This document shows, one piece after another, positions 43,543 to 52,335 of a stretch of DNA of 64,000 nt. The stretch comes from Candidatus Poribacteria bacterium (lineage in GTDB: Bacteria > Poribacteria > WGA-4E > WGA-3G). The stretch covers positions 1 to 64,000 of the forward strand of contig JAAXHL010000109.1 of assembly GCA_012270865.1 (NCBI GenBank), read 5' to 3'. The notes under the pieces were generated by a model. That model saw only the letters and a program-made list of their open reading frames with translations, was not told where the DNA came from and did not search any database. Position numbers and translations under genes: made by a program. Position 1 is the stretch's first letter. Each line of letters begins with the position of its first letter.

Positions 43543-44937
43543 ATGCTATTGAAAATATCAACCACATACTCTCCAGCAACGGACCTCGGTTATCTATTAC
43601 ATAAACACCCTGCGCGAATGCAATCCTTTACACTCACTTTTGGGAAAGCGCACGTTTTCTACCCAGAGGCACACGCTGAAAAATGCACAGCAGCACTACT
43701 GCTCGATGTTGACGCGATTGCCCTTGTCCGCCGTCCTCACGGGCGATCCACAGAAGGTTTTGCACTGGCGCAATATGTTAGTGACCGTCCCTACGTCGCC
43801 TCGTCCTTCTTGAGTGTCGCCATCGCGCGGGTGTTTAGTACCGCGTTGTCTGGCAAATGCAAAGATCGTCCACAACTCGCAGAGACCGCAATTCCTTTAA
43901 ACGCAGAGCTATCTATCTTACCCTGTCGCGGCGGAGAGAAATTGTTGCGACGACTTTTTGAACCACTCGGCTATACGGTAACGGCAGAACAACACGGATT
44001 AGACCCACACTTCCCAGATTGGGGACAAAGCCGTTATTTTACAGTAAAACTCGAAAACACCTGCCGCTTGAGCGAACTCCTCACGCACCTCTACGTTTTG
44101 ATTCCTGTACTTGATGACGAAAAACACTATTGGGTCGGCGAGGCGGAGATCGAAAAGTTATCCAAACACGGCAACGATTGGCTCGCTGAGCATCCAGAAC
44201 AAGAATCCATTGTACGCCGGTACTTGAAACATCAACGACACCTTACGCGTGAGGCACTCGCTCAATTGCGCGAAGAAGACGCACAAGAAACCGACGAAAC
44301 GGTTCAAATGGAAGAGGAGGCAGAAGTTGAAGAACGGATCGGTCTTAATGAACTCCGTTTGAGTGCGGTGACCGAGACGCTCAAGCAGTCTGGTGCGAAA
44401 CGTGTTCTTGATTTAGGGTGCGGCGAAGGGAAGTTGATCCGTAAATTGTTACCTGAAAAGCAGTTTGAAGAGATTGTCGGAATGGACGTTTCACATCGCG
44501 CACTGAAAATCACACAAGAACGACTCCATCACGACCGATTGCCGGAGAAGCAGAGAGAACGGCTTCGCTTGTTCCAAGGATCGCTCGGGTACCGAGATAA
44601 ACGCTTGACTGGATACGATGCCGCCGCGGTGGTAGAAGTGATTGAACACTTAGATTTGCCACGACTCGCGGCGTTTGAACGAGCCCTTTTCGAGTTTGCC
44701 TGTCCACAAACAGTCGTGCTAACAACACCAAACATAGAATACAACGTCAAATTCGAGAATCTACAGACTGGGAACTTTCGGCATAAAGACCACCGTTTCG
44801 AGTGGACACGCGGCGAATTTCAATCTTGGGCAGCAGATGTTGCCAAACGCTTCGGCTATACCGTTGTATTTCACCCCATTGGACCGGAGGCTGAAGACAT
44901 TGGTTCACCGACACAGATGGCAGTCTTTACCCGATAA
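43543..44937 (+). CDS. hen1: Bacterial Hen1, 3'-terminal RNA ribose 2'-O-methyltransferase
   Basis: The 464-residue protein has the two-part plan of bacterial Hen1. The N-terminal domain (about 1-240) reads MLLKISTTYSPATDLGYLLHKHP...HVFYPEA, with YVSDRPYVASSFLSVAIARVF and the domain known to bind Pnkp. The C-terminal methyltransferase (about 260-464) has the SAM motif RVLDLGCGEGKLIRKLL, VEVIEHLD (Glu-Glu-His metal-binding region) and TTPNIEYN...HKDHRFEWTRGEFQ with the second His group. It methylates the 3' end of a cut RNA before ligation, which protects it from being cut again at the same site. It is followed directly by pnkp. ACGTCAC repeats and a long leader precede it. Confidence 0.93.
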   Translation: MLLKISTTYSPATDLGYLLHKHPARMQSFTLTFGKAHVFYPEAHAEKCTAALLLDVDAIALVRRPHGRSTEGFALAQYVSDRPYVASSFLSVAIARVFSTALSGKCKDRPQLAETAIPLNAELSILPCRGGEKLLRRLFEPLGYTVTAEQHGLDPHFPDWGQSRYFTVKLENTCRLSELLTHLYVLIPVLDDEKHYWVGEAEIEKLSKHGNDWLAEHPEQESIVRRYLKHQRHLTREALAQLREEDAQETDETVQMEEEAEVEERIGLNELRLSAVTETLKQSGAKRVLDLGCGEGKLIRKLLPEKQFEEIVGMDVSHRALKITQERLHHDRLPEKQRERLRLFQGSLGYRDKRLTGYDAAAVVEVIEHLDLPRLAAFERALFEFACPQTVVLTTPNIEYNVKFENLQTGNFRHKDHRFEWTRGEFQSWAADVAKRFGYTVVFHPIGPEAEDIGSPTQMAVFTR

Positions 44938-44951
44938 AGTTGAGCAGAGCG

Positions 44952-47504
44952 ATGATTATAAAGATTCCTGATCCTTCACTTATACTCCTCATTGGGCCTT
45001 CGGGTTCAGGGAAGTCCACCTTTGCGCATAAGCATTTTAAGCCGACCGAAATTCTTTCATCGGATTTCTGCCGAGGGCTTGTTTCAGATGATGAGACCGA
45101 TCAGTCGGCAACGAAGGATGCCTTTGAGGTACTGCACTTTATCGCCTCGAAACGCCTCGCTGCTGGGAAATTGACGGTCATTGACGCAACCAACGTCCAA
45201 GTTGAAGCGCGGCAGCCTCTGCTTGCACTGGCGCGCGAATACCATTACTTAGCCGTTGGCTTTGTATTTAACATGCCTACGAAACTCTGTCAAGAAAGAA
45301 ACGAGGCACGTCCCGATCGGAATTTCAAACCACACGTCGTCCGCCAACAGCGTCAGCAACTTCGCCGCTCACTGCGTGGACTTAGACGCGAAGGTTTTCG
45401 GAATTTCCTCTATGTGATGTCCACACCGGAAGCCGTGGAAACTGTTCAAGTAGAACGACAACCGTTGTGGGTCAATCGAACGGATGAGCATGGACCGTTC
45501 GACATCATCGGTGATATTCACGGCTGTTTTGATGAACTCGTTGAACTGTTAAAAGAACTCGGTTACGAAATCTCAACACAGTCAGATGGTGAAACTGTTG
45601 TGGAACCGCCGCAAGGCAGGAAAGCGATCTTCGTCGGAGATTATGTTGACCGGGGCCCAAAGGTTCCCGAAGTCTTAAGATTAGTTATGCAGATGCAAAA
45701 GGCAGGCGCGGCTATCTGTGTACCGGGGAATCACGACGTAAAATTGGTGCGCGCCCTCCGTGGCAGAAATGTGAAGCCGACACACGGGCTGGCGGAATCG
45801 CTCTCACAATTGGAAAAAGAATCAACCAGATTCAAGACGAAAATCGCTGAATTCCTTGACGACTTGGTGAGCCACTACGTACTGGATAACGGAAAATTAG
45901 TCGTCGCACATGCCGGGATGAAGGCAGAATTACAGGGCAGAGCCTCCGGCCGCGTCCGAGAATTCGCAATCTATGGAGAAACGACCGGGGAAACAGATGA
46001 ATTCGACTTACCGGTTCGGCTCAATTGGGCTGACGAGTATCGCGGTCCCGCAACGGTCGTTTATGGACACACCCCCGTCCCAGAACCACAATGGGTAAAC
46101 CGCACAATCAATATTGATACCGGATGTGTTTTCGGCGGCAAACTCACGGCACTGCGATACCCCGAAAAAGAACTCGTATCTGTTCCCGCACACCAAACGT
46201 ATTATGAACCCGCGAAGTCGTTTCTTAATGAAGATGCCGAACCATCCGAATATCACGATATCCTGAACATTGATGATGTACTCGGAAAACGCGTTATCAG
46301 CACGCGGTTACATCACAATGTGACAATCCGTGAAGAGAACACGATCACCGCACTTGAGACAATCAGTCGTTTCGCCGTGGACCCGAAATGGCTTATATAC
46401 CTTCCACCGACAATGTCGCCGACTGAAACAACAAGCAAACCCGGTTTGCTCGAACATCCAGCGGAAGCGTTCACTTATTATCGTAAACAAGGTGTATCCA
46501 CTGTCGTCTGGGAAGAAAAACACATGGGATCGCGCGCTGTCCTTATCGTTTGCCGAGACCCTGAAACCGCAAAAAAGCGATTTGGGGTCGCAGACGACAC
46601 GCTCGGTATCTGTTACACACGGACAGGTAGACGCTTCTTTGGCGATACCGCAATTGAAACCGAACTGTTGGAACAGGCGAAAGCAGCAATTGACAGAGCC
46701 GATTATTGGGAGACCCTCAACACAGATTGGATATGTCTCGATTGCGAACTGATGCCGTGGTCGGTTAAAGCACAAGAATTGTTACGACAACAATACGCCC
46801 CAGTAGGTGCTTCGGCGCGTGTCGCTTTGGGAGAAGCCGCTGCTGCATTGGAAACCGCTGCCGAACGAGGTATTGACGTGGATCCCATATTGGAGGACTA
46901 TCGTCAACGCATAGAAGCAGTGACCGGATACGTCAAGGCTTATCAGCAATACTGTTGGCAGGTCGAATCTATTGCAGACCTGAAGTTAGCACCCTTCCAC
47001 CTCCTCGCGACTGAAGGCGCAGTGCACTTCGACAAAGACCATCTATGGCATATAGAAATGCTTACTAAACTCTGTCAAAATTCGGAGGACGAATTATTGT
47101 TCGCAACCCGCTATGGGACGGTTGATGTAACCGACGACGCAAGCCAAGCTGAAGCGATCCATCAATGGGAAGAACTTACGGCACACGGCGGTGAAGGCAC
47201 AGTCATCAAGCCTTTGGACTTTATCGTTAAAGGAAACCAGCAAAGATTAATACAACCCGCTGTGAAGTGCCGAGGTCCTGAATACCTACGGATCATCTAT
47301 GGACCCGAATATACAATGCCGCAAAACTTGGAACGCCTCCGGTCCCGTGGGCTTTCTCACAAACGTTCCCTCGCGCTTCGAGAGTTTGCATTGGGTGTTG
47401 AGGCACTTGAGCGTTTCGTTCATCGTGAACCGTTGTCTCATGTCCATGAATGTATTTTCGGAATTCTGGCACTCGAAAGTGAAGCCGTTGACCCAAGACT
47501 CTGA
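44952..47504 (+). CDS. pnkp: Polynucleotide kinase-phosphatase-ligase, Pnkp (RNA repair)
   Basis: About 850 residues, the length of bacterial Pnkp (about 870). The kinase domain has the P-loop GPSGSGKSTFA (about 20-30) and DATNVQ. The metallophosphatase domain has DIIGDIHGCFDE, VGDYVDRGPKVPE, GNHDVKL and VVYGHTPVPEP. The C-terminal domain is the adenylyltransferase/ligase with motif I VVWEEKHMGSRAV (nucleotidyl lysine), WICLDCELMPW and GGEGTVIKP and VKCRGPEYLRIIYGP. It heals and seals tRNA broken by ribotoxins, together with Hen1. The gene starts 14 bases after the hen1 stop; the ATG at 44952 is preferred over the TTG at 44940. The operon is complete for the Pnkp-Hen1 system. Confidence 0.94.
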   Translation: MIIKIPDPSLILLIGPSGSGKSTFAHKHFKPTEILSSDFCRGLVSDDETDQSATKDAFEVLHFIASKRLAAGKLTVIDATNVQVEARQPLLALAREYHYLAVGFVFNMPTKLCQERNEARPDRNFKPHVVRQQRQQLRRSLRGLRREGFRNFLYVMSTPEAVETVQVERQPLWVNRTDEHGPFDIIGDIHGCFDELVELLKELGYEISTQSDGETVVEPPQGRKAIFVGDYVDRGPKVPEVLRLVMQMQKAGAAICVPGNHDVKLVRALRGRNVKPTHGLAESLSQLEKESTRFKTKIAEFLDDLVSHYVLDNGKLVVAHAGMKAELQGRASGRVREFAIYGETTGETDEFDLPVRLNWADEYRGPATVVYGHTPVPEPQWVNRTINIDTGCVFGGKLTALRYPEKELVSVPAHQTYYEPAKSFLNEDAEPSEYHDILNIDDVLGKRVISTRLHHNVTIREENTITALETISRFAVDPKWLIYLPPTMSPTETTSKPGLLEHPAEAFTYYRKQGVSTVVWEEKHMGSRAVLIVCRDPETAKKRFGVADDTLGICYTRTGRRFFGDTAIETELLEQAKAAIDRADYWETLNTDWICLDCELMPWSVKAQELLRQQYAPVGASARVALGEAAAALETAAERGIDVDPILEDYRQRIEAVTGYVKAYQQYCWQVESIADLKLAPFHLLATEGAVHFDKDHLWHIEMLTKLCQNSEDELLFATRYGTVDVTDDASQAEAIHQWEELTAHGGEGTVIKPLDFIVKGNQQRLIQPAVKCRGPEYLRIIYGPEYTMPQNLERLRSRGLSHKRSLALREFALGVEALERFVHREPLSHVHECIFGILALESEAVDPRL

Positions 47505-47578
47505 AGTTTTTTGATGAAAATCTCCGACAATTACAACAAACGCAATAAAATAGGAAATTTGGACAACGCATACTAACA

Positions 47579-48493
47579 ATGAAAATTCGATTCATGTATT
47601 GCCTCTTACTTTTTTCTCTGAGCCTTACAATAGGCACAGGTTGTACAACGTCAGATACTATCAATCATCTTCCGTCCGAAGATGATGCCGAGATCGTCCT
47701 TGAAGACTATCAAATCACCGAAAATGAAACATGGGAACCCGAAAAGACGTATATTGTAAATAAGACTTTAGAAATTCCACAGGACATAACCCTTAACATT
47801 CCACCGGGAACCGTTGTTAAATTTGGGAGGGATGCGCACATTACCGTCCGAGGTATCCTAAAGATCGGAACACCTTTAGCACAAGAACAGGTAACCCAAC
47901 TCGTACATCTCACATCCGACAATATTGGACCTACCGCCGGTGCCTGGAACGGTATCCTCTTTGACCACACACACGATCTGGAGAGTTTCATCAGAGGGGC
48001 TGTTATAGAGTATGCTACAGTCGCTCTCGACATCAAGACGACCTCCCCAACGATAGTAGAATGCACGCTCCGACACAACGAAACCGCTATCGCTTTGGAT
48101 GGGAGTCATGCACACATCCATCACAACGATATTCTTGACAACAACATCGGGATTCGTACAATCGGACGTCAGACGCTTCCTCGCATTGAGAAGAACAGTA
48201 TCACCAAAAATGAGACAGGTATCTTCTGTGAAAATGTACAGTCTATCATTCAACACAATAACCTGAACGCAAACGTCTTCGCTCTGAGGTTAAATGTAAA
48301 GTTCGACTTTACAATACCGAACAACTGGTGGGGAAGTCCAGACATTATTGAAATAATGGAGACCATTATAGATGGTGGCGATCCGGGATTGATCCCTAAA
48401 CAGATAGGCACAGTCATTTATGAACCGTTTGCGGAAATCCGAATTGCCGATGCAGGCTTTCCATATCCGACACTCCTCACTGGATTACAGTAA
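47579..48493 (+). CDS. Lipoprotein with right-handed beta-helix
   Basis: 304 residues; a lipoprotein signal peptide with lipobox near residues 17-22 (IGTGC) suggests membrane anchoring. After an acidic linker a region DITLNIPPGTVVKFGRDAHITVRGILKIG, GAVIEYATVALDIKTTSPTIVECTLRHNETAIALDGSHAHIHHNDILDNN and EKNSITKNETGIFCENVQSIIQHNNLNAN makes short strand repeats typical of NosD/pectate-lyase-like parallel beta-helix proteins. The family often binds or cuts carbohydrate, but no catalytic motif is seen. It begins the surface-glycan region. Confidence 0.8.
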   Translation: MKIRFMYCLLLFSLSLTIGTGCTTSDTINHLPSEDDAEIVLEDYQITENETWEPEKTYIVNKTLEIPQDITLNIPPGTVVKFGRDAHITVRGILKIGTPLAQEQVTQLVHLTSDNIGPTAGAWNGILFDHTHDLESFIRGAVIEYATVALDIKTTSPTIVECTLRHNETAIALDGSHAHIHHNDILDNNIGIRTIGRQTLPRIEKNSITKNETGIFCENVQSIIQHNNLNANVFALRLNVKFDFTIPNNWWGSPDIIEIMETIIDGGDPGLIPKQIGTVIYEPFAEIRIADAGFPYPTLLTGLQ

Positions 48494-48573
48494 AGTCTGA
48501 AGATATGTTCACATCTCTACGGAAAGGCACGTTTTTTGATGCCTACCTTACCGAACCGCAAGGAAAATAAAAA

Positions 48574-49449
48574 ATTCTTAAAAACACGGCGGCAACCCTA
48601 ATCTGCTTATCAGGCGTACATATTCTCATTCGCGAATTCCTCTGCCGGAATCGAGTCGCCATCCTCATGTATCACGATCCGAAGCCTACAGTTTTCGCTA
48701 AACATCTCAATTATCTCTCACGTCATTGGACAGTTATTTCACTTGAAACCTTGGTCTCTGCTATCTACAAAAAGGATTTTTCACAGATTCCACCCAAAAG
48801 CGTCGTCATCACGATTGACGATGGGCACGCGGGTAATATCGAACTTTTGTCCCTTTTCAAACAGTATCGTGTTCGTCCAACACTCTTTGTCTGTACGCAA
48901 ATTATTGGCACATATCGGCATTTCTGGTTCAAGATAGCAGGACAGTCCAAAGCAGAAAAAGAAAAACGCAAACGGTTCCCAAATGCGGAACGTTTAGCAC
49001 ACTTGAAGCAGGCAACCGACTTTGAACCCGAAAAGATTTATCCTGATAGACAAGCACTGAATATCGTGGAAATCAAAGAGATGACAGCGAACGTTGACTT
49101 TCAACCGCATACCCAATTCCATCCGATTCTGCCGCGCTGCACAGAAACGGAATGTAGACAGGAAATCCTTGGCAGCAAAACCGATTTGGAAAGACTCTTG
49201 GGCATCGAATGCTCACACTTCAGTTACCCTAACGGCGATTATACAGAACGTGAAATTGAGATCGTGAAAACTGCTGGATTCCAATCGGCACGCACAACCG
49301 ATATAGGGTGGAACACCCAGAGAACAGCACCTTATCAGCTAAAGACCGTTCCGATTACCGATGATGCTGGACTCGCTCTTTTCCGCGCACAACTCACAAC
49401 AATACCACAACGCCTCGGTAAATGGATGAATGCTTTGTTCAAAAAATAA
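48574..49449 (+). CDS. Polysaccharide deacetylase family protein; probable ATT start
   Basis: The ATG of the open frame is at 48667 (MYHDPKPTVF), but the sense continues upstream to 48571 (KNTAATLICLSGVHILIREFLCRNRVAIL), which fits the usual N-terminus of this family with a membrane-like segment before the MYHD strand. The best upstream start is ATT at 48574, nine bases after AAGGA; a rare start codon, so unproven. The deacetylase domain shows VAILMYHDP, SVVITIDDGHAGN (catalytic-base aspartates), HTQFHPILPRC (metal His) and FSYPNGDYTE. It removes N- or O-acetyl groups from a polysaccharide. It starts the glycan region. Confidence 0.8.
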   Translation: MLKNTAATLICLSGVHILIREFLCRNRVAILMYHDPKPTVFAKHLNYLSRHWTVISLETLVSAIYKKDFSQIPPKSVVITIDDGHAGNIELLSLFKQYRVRPTLFVCTQIIGTYRHFWFKIAGQSKAEKEKRKRFPNAERLAHLKQATDFEPEKIYPDRQALNIVEIKEMTANVDFQPHTQFHPILPRCTETECRQEILGSKTDLERLLGIECSHFSYPNGDYTEREIEIVKTAGFQSARTTDIGWNTQRTAPYQLKTVPITDDAGLALFRAQLTTIPQRLGKWMNALFKK

Positions 49450-49586
49450 AAACTAACAAGGGACGAATGGCTCCGTATTAGAAAGTGGTTAAGAAAAATT
49501 AAAACAGGCACAACGCAAAGGGATTTGATGTACTGGATATCGGTGTACTACAGAGGGTTTCCAAGATTCATGGAGCTACCACTGGC

Positions 49587-49615
49587 TTGACAATTAATGC
49601 GCGGTATGTTACAAT
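49587..49615 (+). promoter_or_regulatory. Sigma70 promoter before the GT4 gene
   Basis: TTGACA (49587-49592), 17 bases, TACAAT (49610-49615), 112 bases before the start at 49727. Confidence 0.65.
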
Positions 49616-49726
49616 ATTCGCGTATTGGAATCGTCTTGCACAGCAATCGCTCCAAAATCCTTATATGAAGGGTCCAAACCGGTCGTTAGAGGCTACATCT
49701 GGGCAAACAGTGGAGGCTATAGCAAG

Positions 49727-50929
49727 ATGCACACTATTCTGAATATCTCGCAAAACCATTATGTCCGCGGCGGCTCTGACCGATACTTTTTCGCGCTTGC
49801 CGAGTTGTTGAAGAAAAATGGACATCAAGTTATCCCGTTTACAGCGGCGAGTCCGAAAAACGAGCCGTCTGAATGGGATTCCTATTTTCCACGCGGCGCA
49901 GACTTTGAGAAACCCGGAATAGGGGATCTGTTCCGATTTTTATACTCGCGCGACGCGGTTAAATCAATTCAAACACTATTGAACGATACAGACGTGGATA
50001 TTGCACACTTTCATATCTATCACGGCAAGTTAACCGCCTCAATTTTAGATAACCTGAAAAAAAGTGGTATACCCCTTATTCAGACGTTGCACGATTATCA
50101 CCTAACTTGTCCCGTGTGCACGCATTTGGTAAACGATAAAATTTGTGAAGCCTGTGAAGGAAAACACTTTTGGCGTGCCCTGCCAAAGCGGTGTAATAGA
50201 CGCTCATTTGCGCGGACAGCATTGAGTGTTACCGAATCTTATGTCTCTCGCTTCCTCGGTTCCGTCGATCAGTTTGATCATTTTATTTCTGTGTCTCACT
50301 TTCACCGGAAAAAAATGATACAGTACGGAGTCCCTGAAAATAAGATTTCAACCGTCCATAACTTTACAGATGTATCCGACATCGTTCCGAATTTTTCTGT
50401 CGGTGAATATGTGCTCTATTTTGGCAGGGTGGATCGCAGCAAAGGTATTTTAACCTTGATAAAAGCAGCGGCTCCACTTAAACACGTTCCGCTCTATATC
50501 GCAGGTGAAGGCGAAGCGATGTCCGAAGTTCAGCAATTAATCGAAGAAAATGGGGCTGACCATATCCATCTCTTAGGCTTTAAACAGGGTGATGAACTCC
50601 GCGACTTGATTCTAAACAGTATGTGCACAGTTTTGCCATCCGAATGGTATGAAAATTGCCCTATGTCCGTTTTGGAATCCTTCGCTTACGGCAAACCCGT
50701 AATCGGTACAACTATAGGCGGAATACCAGAATTAATAGAAAATGAAGTTGACGGATTCCTTATTCCACCCGGAGAACATGAATTATTACGTGACCGCCTC
50801 CTATGGATGTGTGAACACAAAACCGAAGTGATAGAAATGGGCAAAGCCGCTCGAAAAAAAATGGAAACAAAATTTAATGCCGACATTCATTATGAAAAAA
50901 TTATGGATGTCTATCGGAAGTTTTTGTAA
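49727..50929 (+). CDS. GT4-family glycosyltransferase
   Basis: About 400 residues with the GT-B fold. The N-terminal half has ILNISQNHYVRGGSDRYFFALAELLKKNGHQV, HFHIYHGKLTASIL and LIQTLHDYHLTCP with a Cys-rich insert (CPVCTHLVNDKICEACEG). The C-terminal half has YVLYFGRVDRSKGILTLIKAA, YIAGEGEAMSEV and the donor-binding VLPSEWYENCPMSVLESFAYGKPVIGTTIGGIPELI. It transfers a sugar from a nucleotide donor, probably to a growing surface glycan. The ATG at 49727 has TGGAGG about ten bases upstream; the earlier frame start 49625 is not supported. Confidence 0.9.
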   Translation: MHTILNISQNHYVRGGSDRYFFALAELLKKNGHQVIPFTAASPKNEPSEWDSYFPRGADFEKPGIGDLFRFLYSRDAVKSIQTLLNDTDVDIAHFHIYHGKLTASILDNLKKSGIPLIQTLHDYHLTCPVCTHLVNDKICEACEGKHFWRALPKRCNRRSFARTALSVTESYVSRFLGSVDQFDHFISVSHFHRKKMIQYGVPENKISTVHNFTDVSDIVPNFSVGEYVLYFGRVDRSKGILTLIKAAAPLKHVPLYIAGEGEAMSEVQQLIEENGADHIHLLGFKQGDELRDLILNSMCTVLPSEWYENCPMSVLESFAYGKPVIGTTIGGIPELIENEVDGFLIPPGEHELLRDRLLWMCEHKTEVIEMGKAARKKMETKFNADIHYEKIMDVYRKFL

Positions 50930-50946
50930 AAGGAGACACGTGAAGC

Positions 50947-51549
50947 ATGGCTTCAGACATATCTTTAGTAGATTGTTTTTCAGAAAAACCGCCTTCAGCC
51001 TATTTCGCTGAATCTGATTCGGACAAAACAGGAATTCGCCACAATTACACAAACCTTTATGATTGGTTATTTGCATCGCTGCTCTTCCAAAACGGGATGA
51101 AACCTATACGCGTTTTAGAAATAGGGGTCACTATGTTTGGTGAAGGCAGCGGACACGCTTTCGCAAAGATGCCGTTTGTCGAGAAATTTGTCGGGCTTGA
51201 TGTAAATCCGATTCAGGAAGATTTTGGTGAGAAGGGCGTTTTTCTTCAAGTTGACGGTTACACAGAAGAAGGATTACAATCTGCTGCCCGTTATGGACCC
51301 TATCATCTTCTAATTGATGACGCTGAACATTCACACGATCAACAAGTCAAATTTTTTACGATGTATACGCCGCTATGCGCACCATTCGGGGTCATGGTCT
51401 GCGAAGATGTCCCCAGAATGAGCATACCGAAAAGGCTGAAAGCGATTAAAGACCCCAGTCTTTTAAAAGTACGTGTTCCGGGTGCCTTCATCGCAACGAA
51501 AGGTAAGTTAGATAACAACGTCTTATTGAAAATTAATAGGACACCATAA
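50947..51549 (+). CDS. SAM-dependent methyltransferase-like protein of a glycan cluster
   Basis: 200 residues. Motif I RVLEIGVTMFGEGSGHAFAKMPF, the acidic motif VGLDVNPIQ and LLIDDAEHSHDQQ resemble class I methyltransferases that modify sugars in natural-product and glycan clusters. The SAM loop has the pattern E-I-G-x-x, which differs from the GxGxG consensus but occurs in this subgroup. It follows the glycosyltransferase by 17 bases with AAGGAG before the start, so the two are one operon. It probably methylates a sugar of the glycan. Confidence 0.78.
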   Translation: MASDISLVDCFSEKPPSAYFAESDSDKTGIRHNYTNLYDWLFASLLFQNGMKPIRVLEIGVTMFGEGSGHAFAKMPFVEKFVGLDVNPIQEDFGEKGVFLQVDGYTEEGLQSAARYGPYHLLIDDAEHSHDQQVKFFTMYTPLCAPFGVMVCEDVPRMSIPKRLKAIKDPSLLKVRVPGAFIATKGKLDNNVLLKINRTP

Positions 51550-51561
51550 GGAGAATTAACA

Positions 51562-52173
51562 TTGATAAAATTTCAGATAATCTTAATTACTGTTTTAATC
51601 GGTTGTATCCTCTTTGTATCCTGCGAACGCGGAGAGCAAATGATGGGAACGGCTCTGCCGGTTGAAGGCACAATGGACCCTACTGAGATGGTAGAGATGA
51701 CAGAAACGAGCGACGCATCTCCGACAGGACCTTCTGTCGTTATTAACGAACTGATGGCAGACAACGACAATACCATCGCTGATCCCCAAGGGGACTATGA
51801 CGACTGGCTTGAGCTGTACAACCTCACAGATAGCCCTGTAATGCTTACAGGGATGTATCTTTCGGACAAAGAAGATAATCCTACGAAGTGGGCATTTCCC
51901 GAAAACACCGAAATTCCGGCAAACGGATATTTGATTGTGTGGTTGGATGAAGACGGTGAAGACGCACCAGACGGATTGCATGCCAACTTCAAACTGTCTA
52001 AAGGTGGTGAAGTCGCCATGCTCGTGGGTCCCGATGCGGAAGGCAATCAAATACTCGATAGCATTACTTTTGGTGATCAAGAGACGGACACTGCTTACGG
52101 ACGCTTTCCAGATGGCACCGGCGCCTTCCAAATCGTCGCGGCGACACCTGGCACACCAAACATGCCAAACTAA
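51562..52173 (+). CDS. Lipoprotein with lamin-tail domain
   Basis: 203 residues. A signal peptide with lipobox LFVSC (about residues 17-21) precedes an acidic linker and a lamin tail domain of about 120 residues: VVINELMADNDNTIADPQGDYDDWLELYNLTDSPVMLTGMYLSD, WAFPENTEIPANGYLIVWLDED and DSITFGDQETDTAYGRFPDGTGAF. Such domains are common in secreted and surface proteins of marine bacteria and help cell-surface attachment (inference). The start is TTG at 51562 with AAGGAG nine bases upstream. It is close behind the methyltransferase. Confidence 0.82.
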   Translation: MIKFQIILITVLIGCILFVSCERGEQMMGTALPVEGTMDPTEMVEMTETSDASPTGPSVVINELMADNDNTIADPQGDYDDWLELYNLTDSPVMLTGMYLSDKEDNPTKWAFPENTEIPANGYLIVWLDEDGEDAPDGLHANFKLSKGGEVAMLVGPDAEGNQILDSITFGDQETDTAYGRFPDGTGAFQIVAATPGTPNMPN

Positions 52174-52335
52174 AACTCAACAACCATCCAAAATTACTTC
52201 AGTGAGGCCTACATATTACAGCTTATCTGCCGAAGTAAACAACCGGATGGGTCAAGTGGAAGAGTGGAAGACAACAAATAGGTCCCTTGTTATATTCTTT
52301 CTCTCTTCCAGTCTTCTTCAGAGGGGTATACTTTA

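Noticed and set aside
49480..49580. Possible remnant of a coding region (KWLRKIKTGTTQRDLMYWISVYYRGFP) upstream of the GT4 gene
   Set aside because: Short frame, no ribosome site, no family recognised; probably intergenic.
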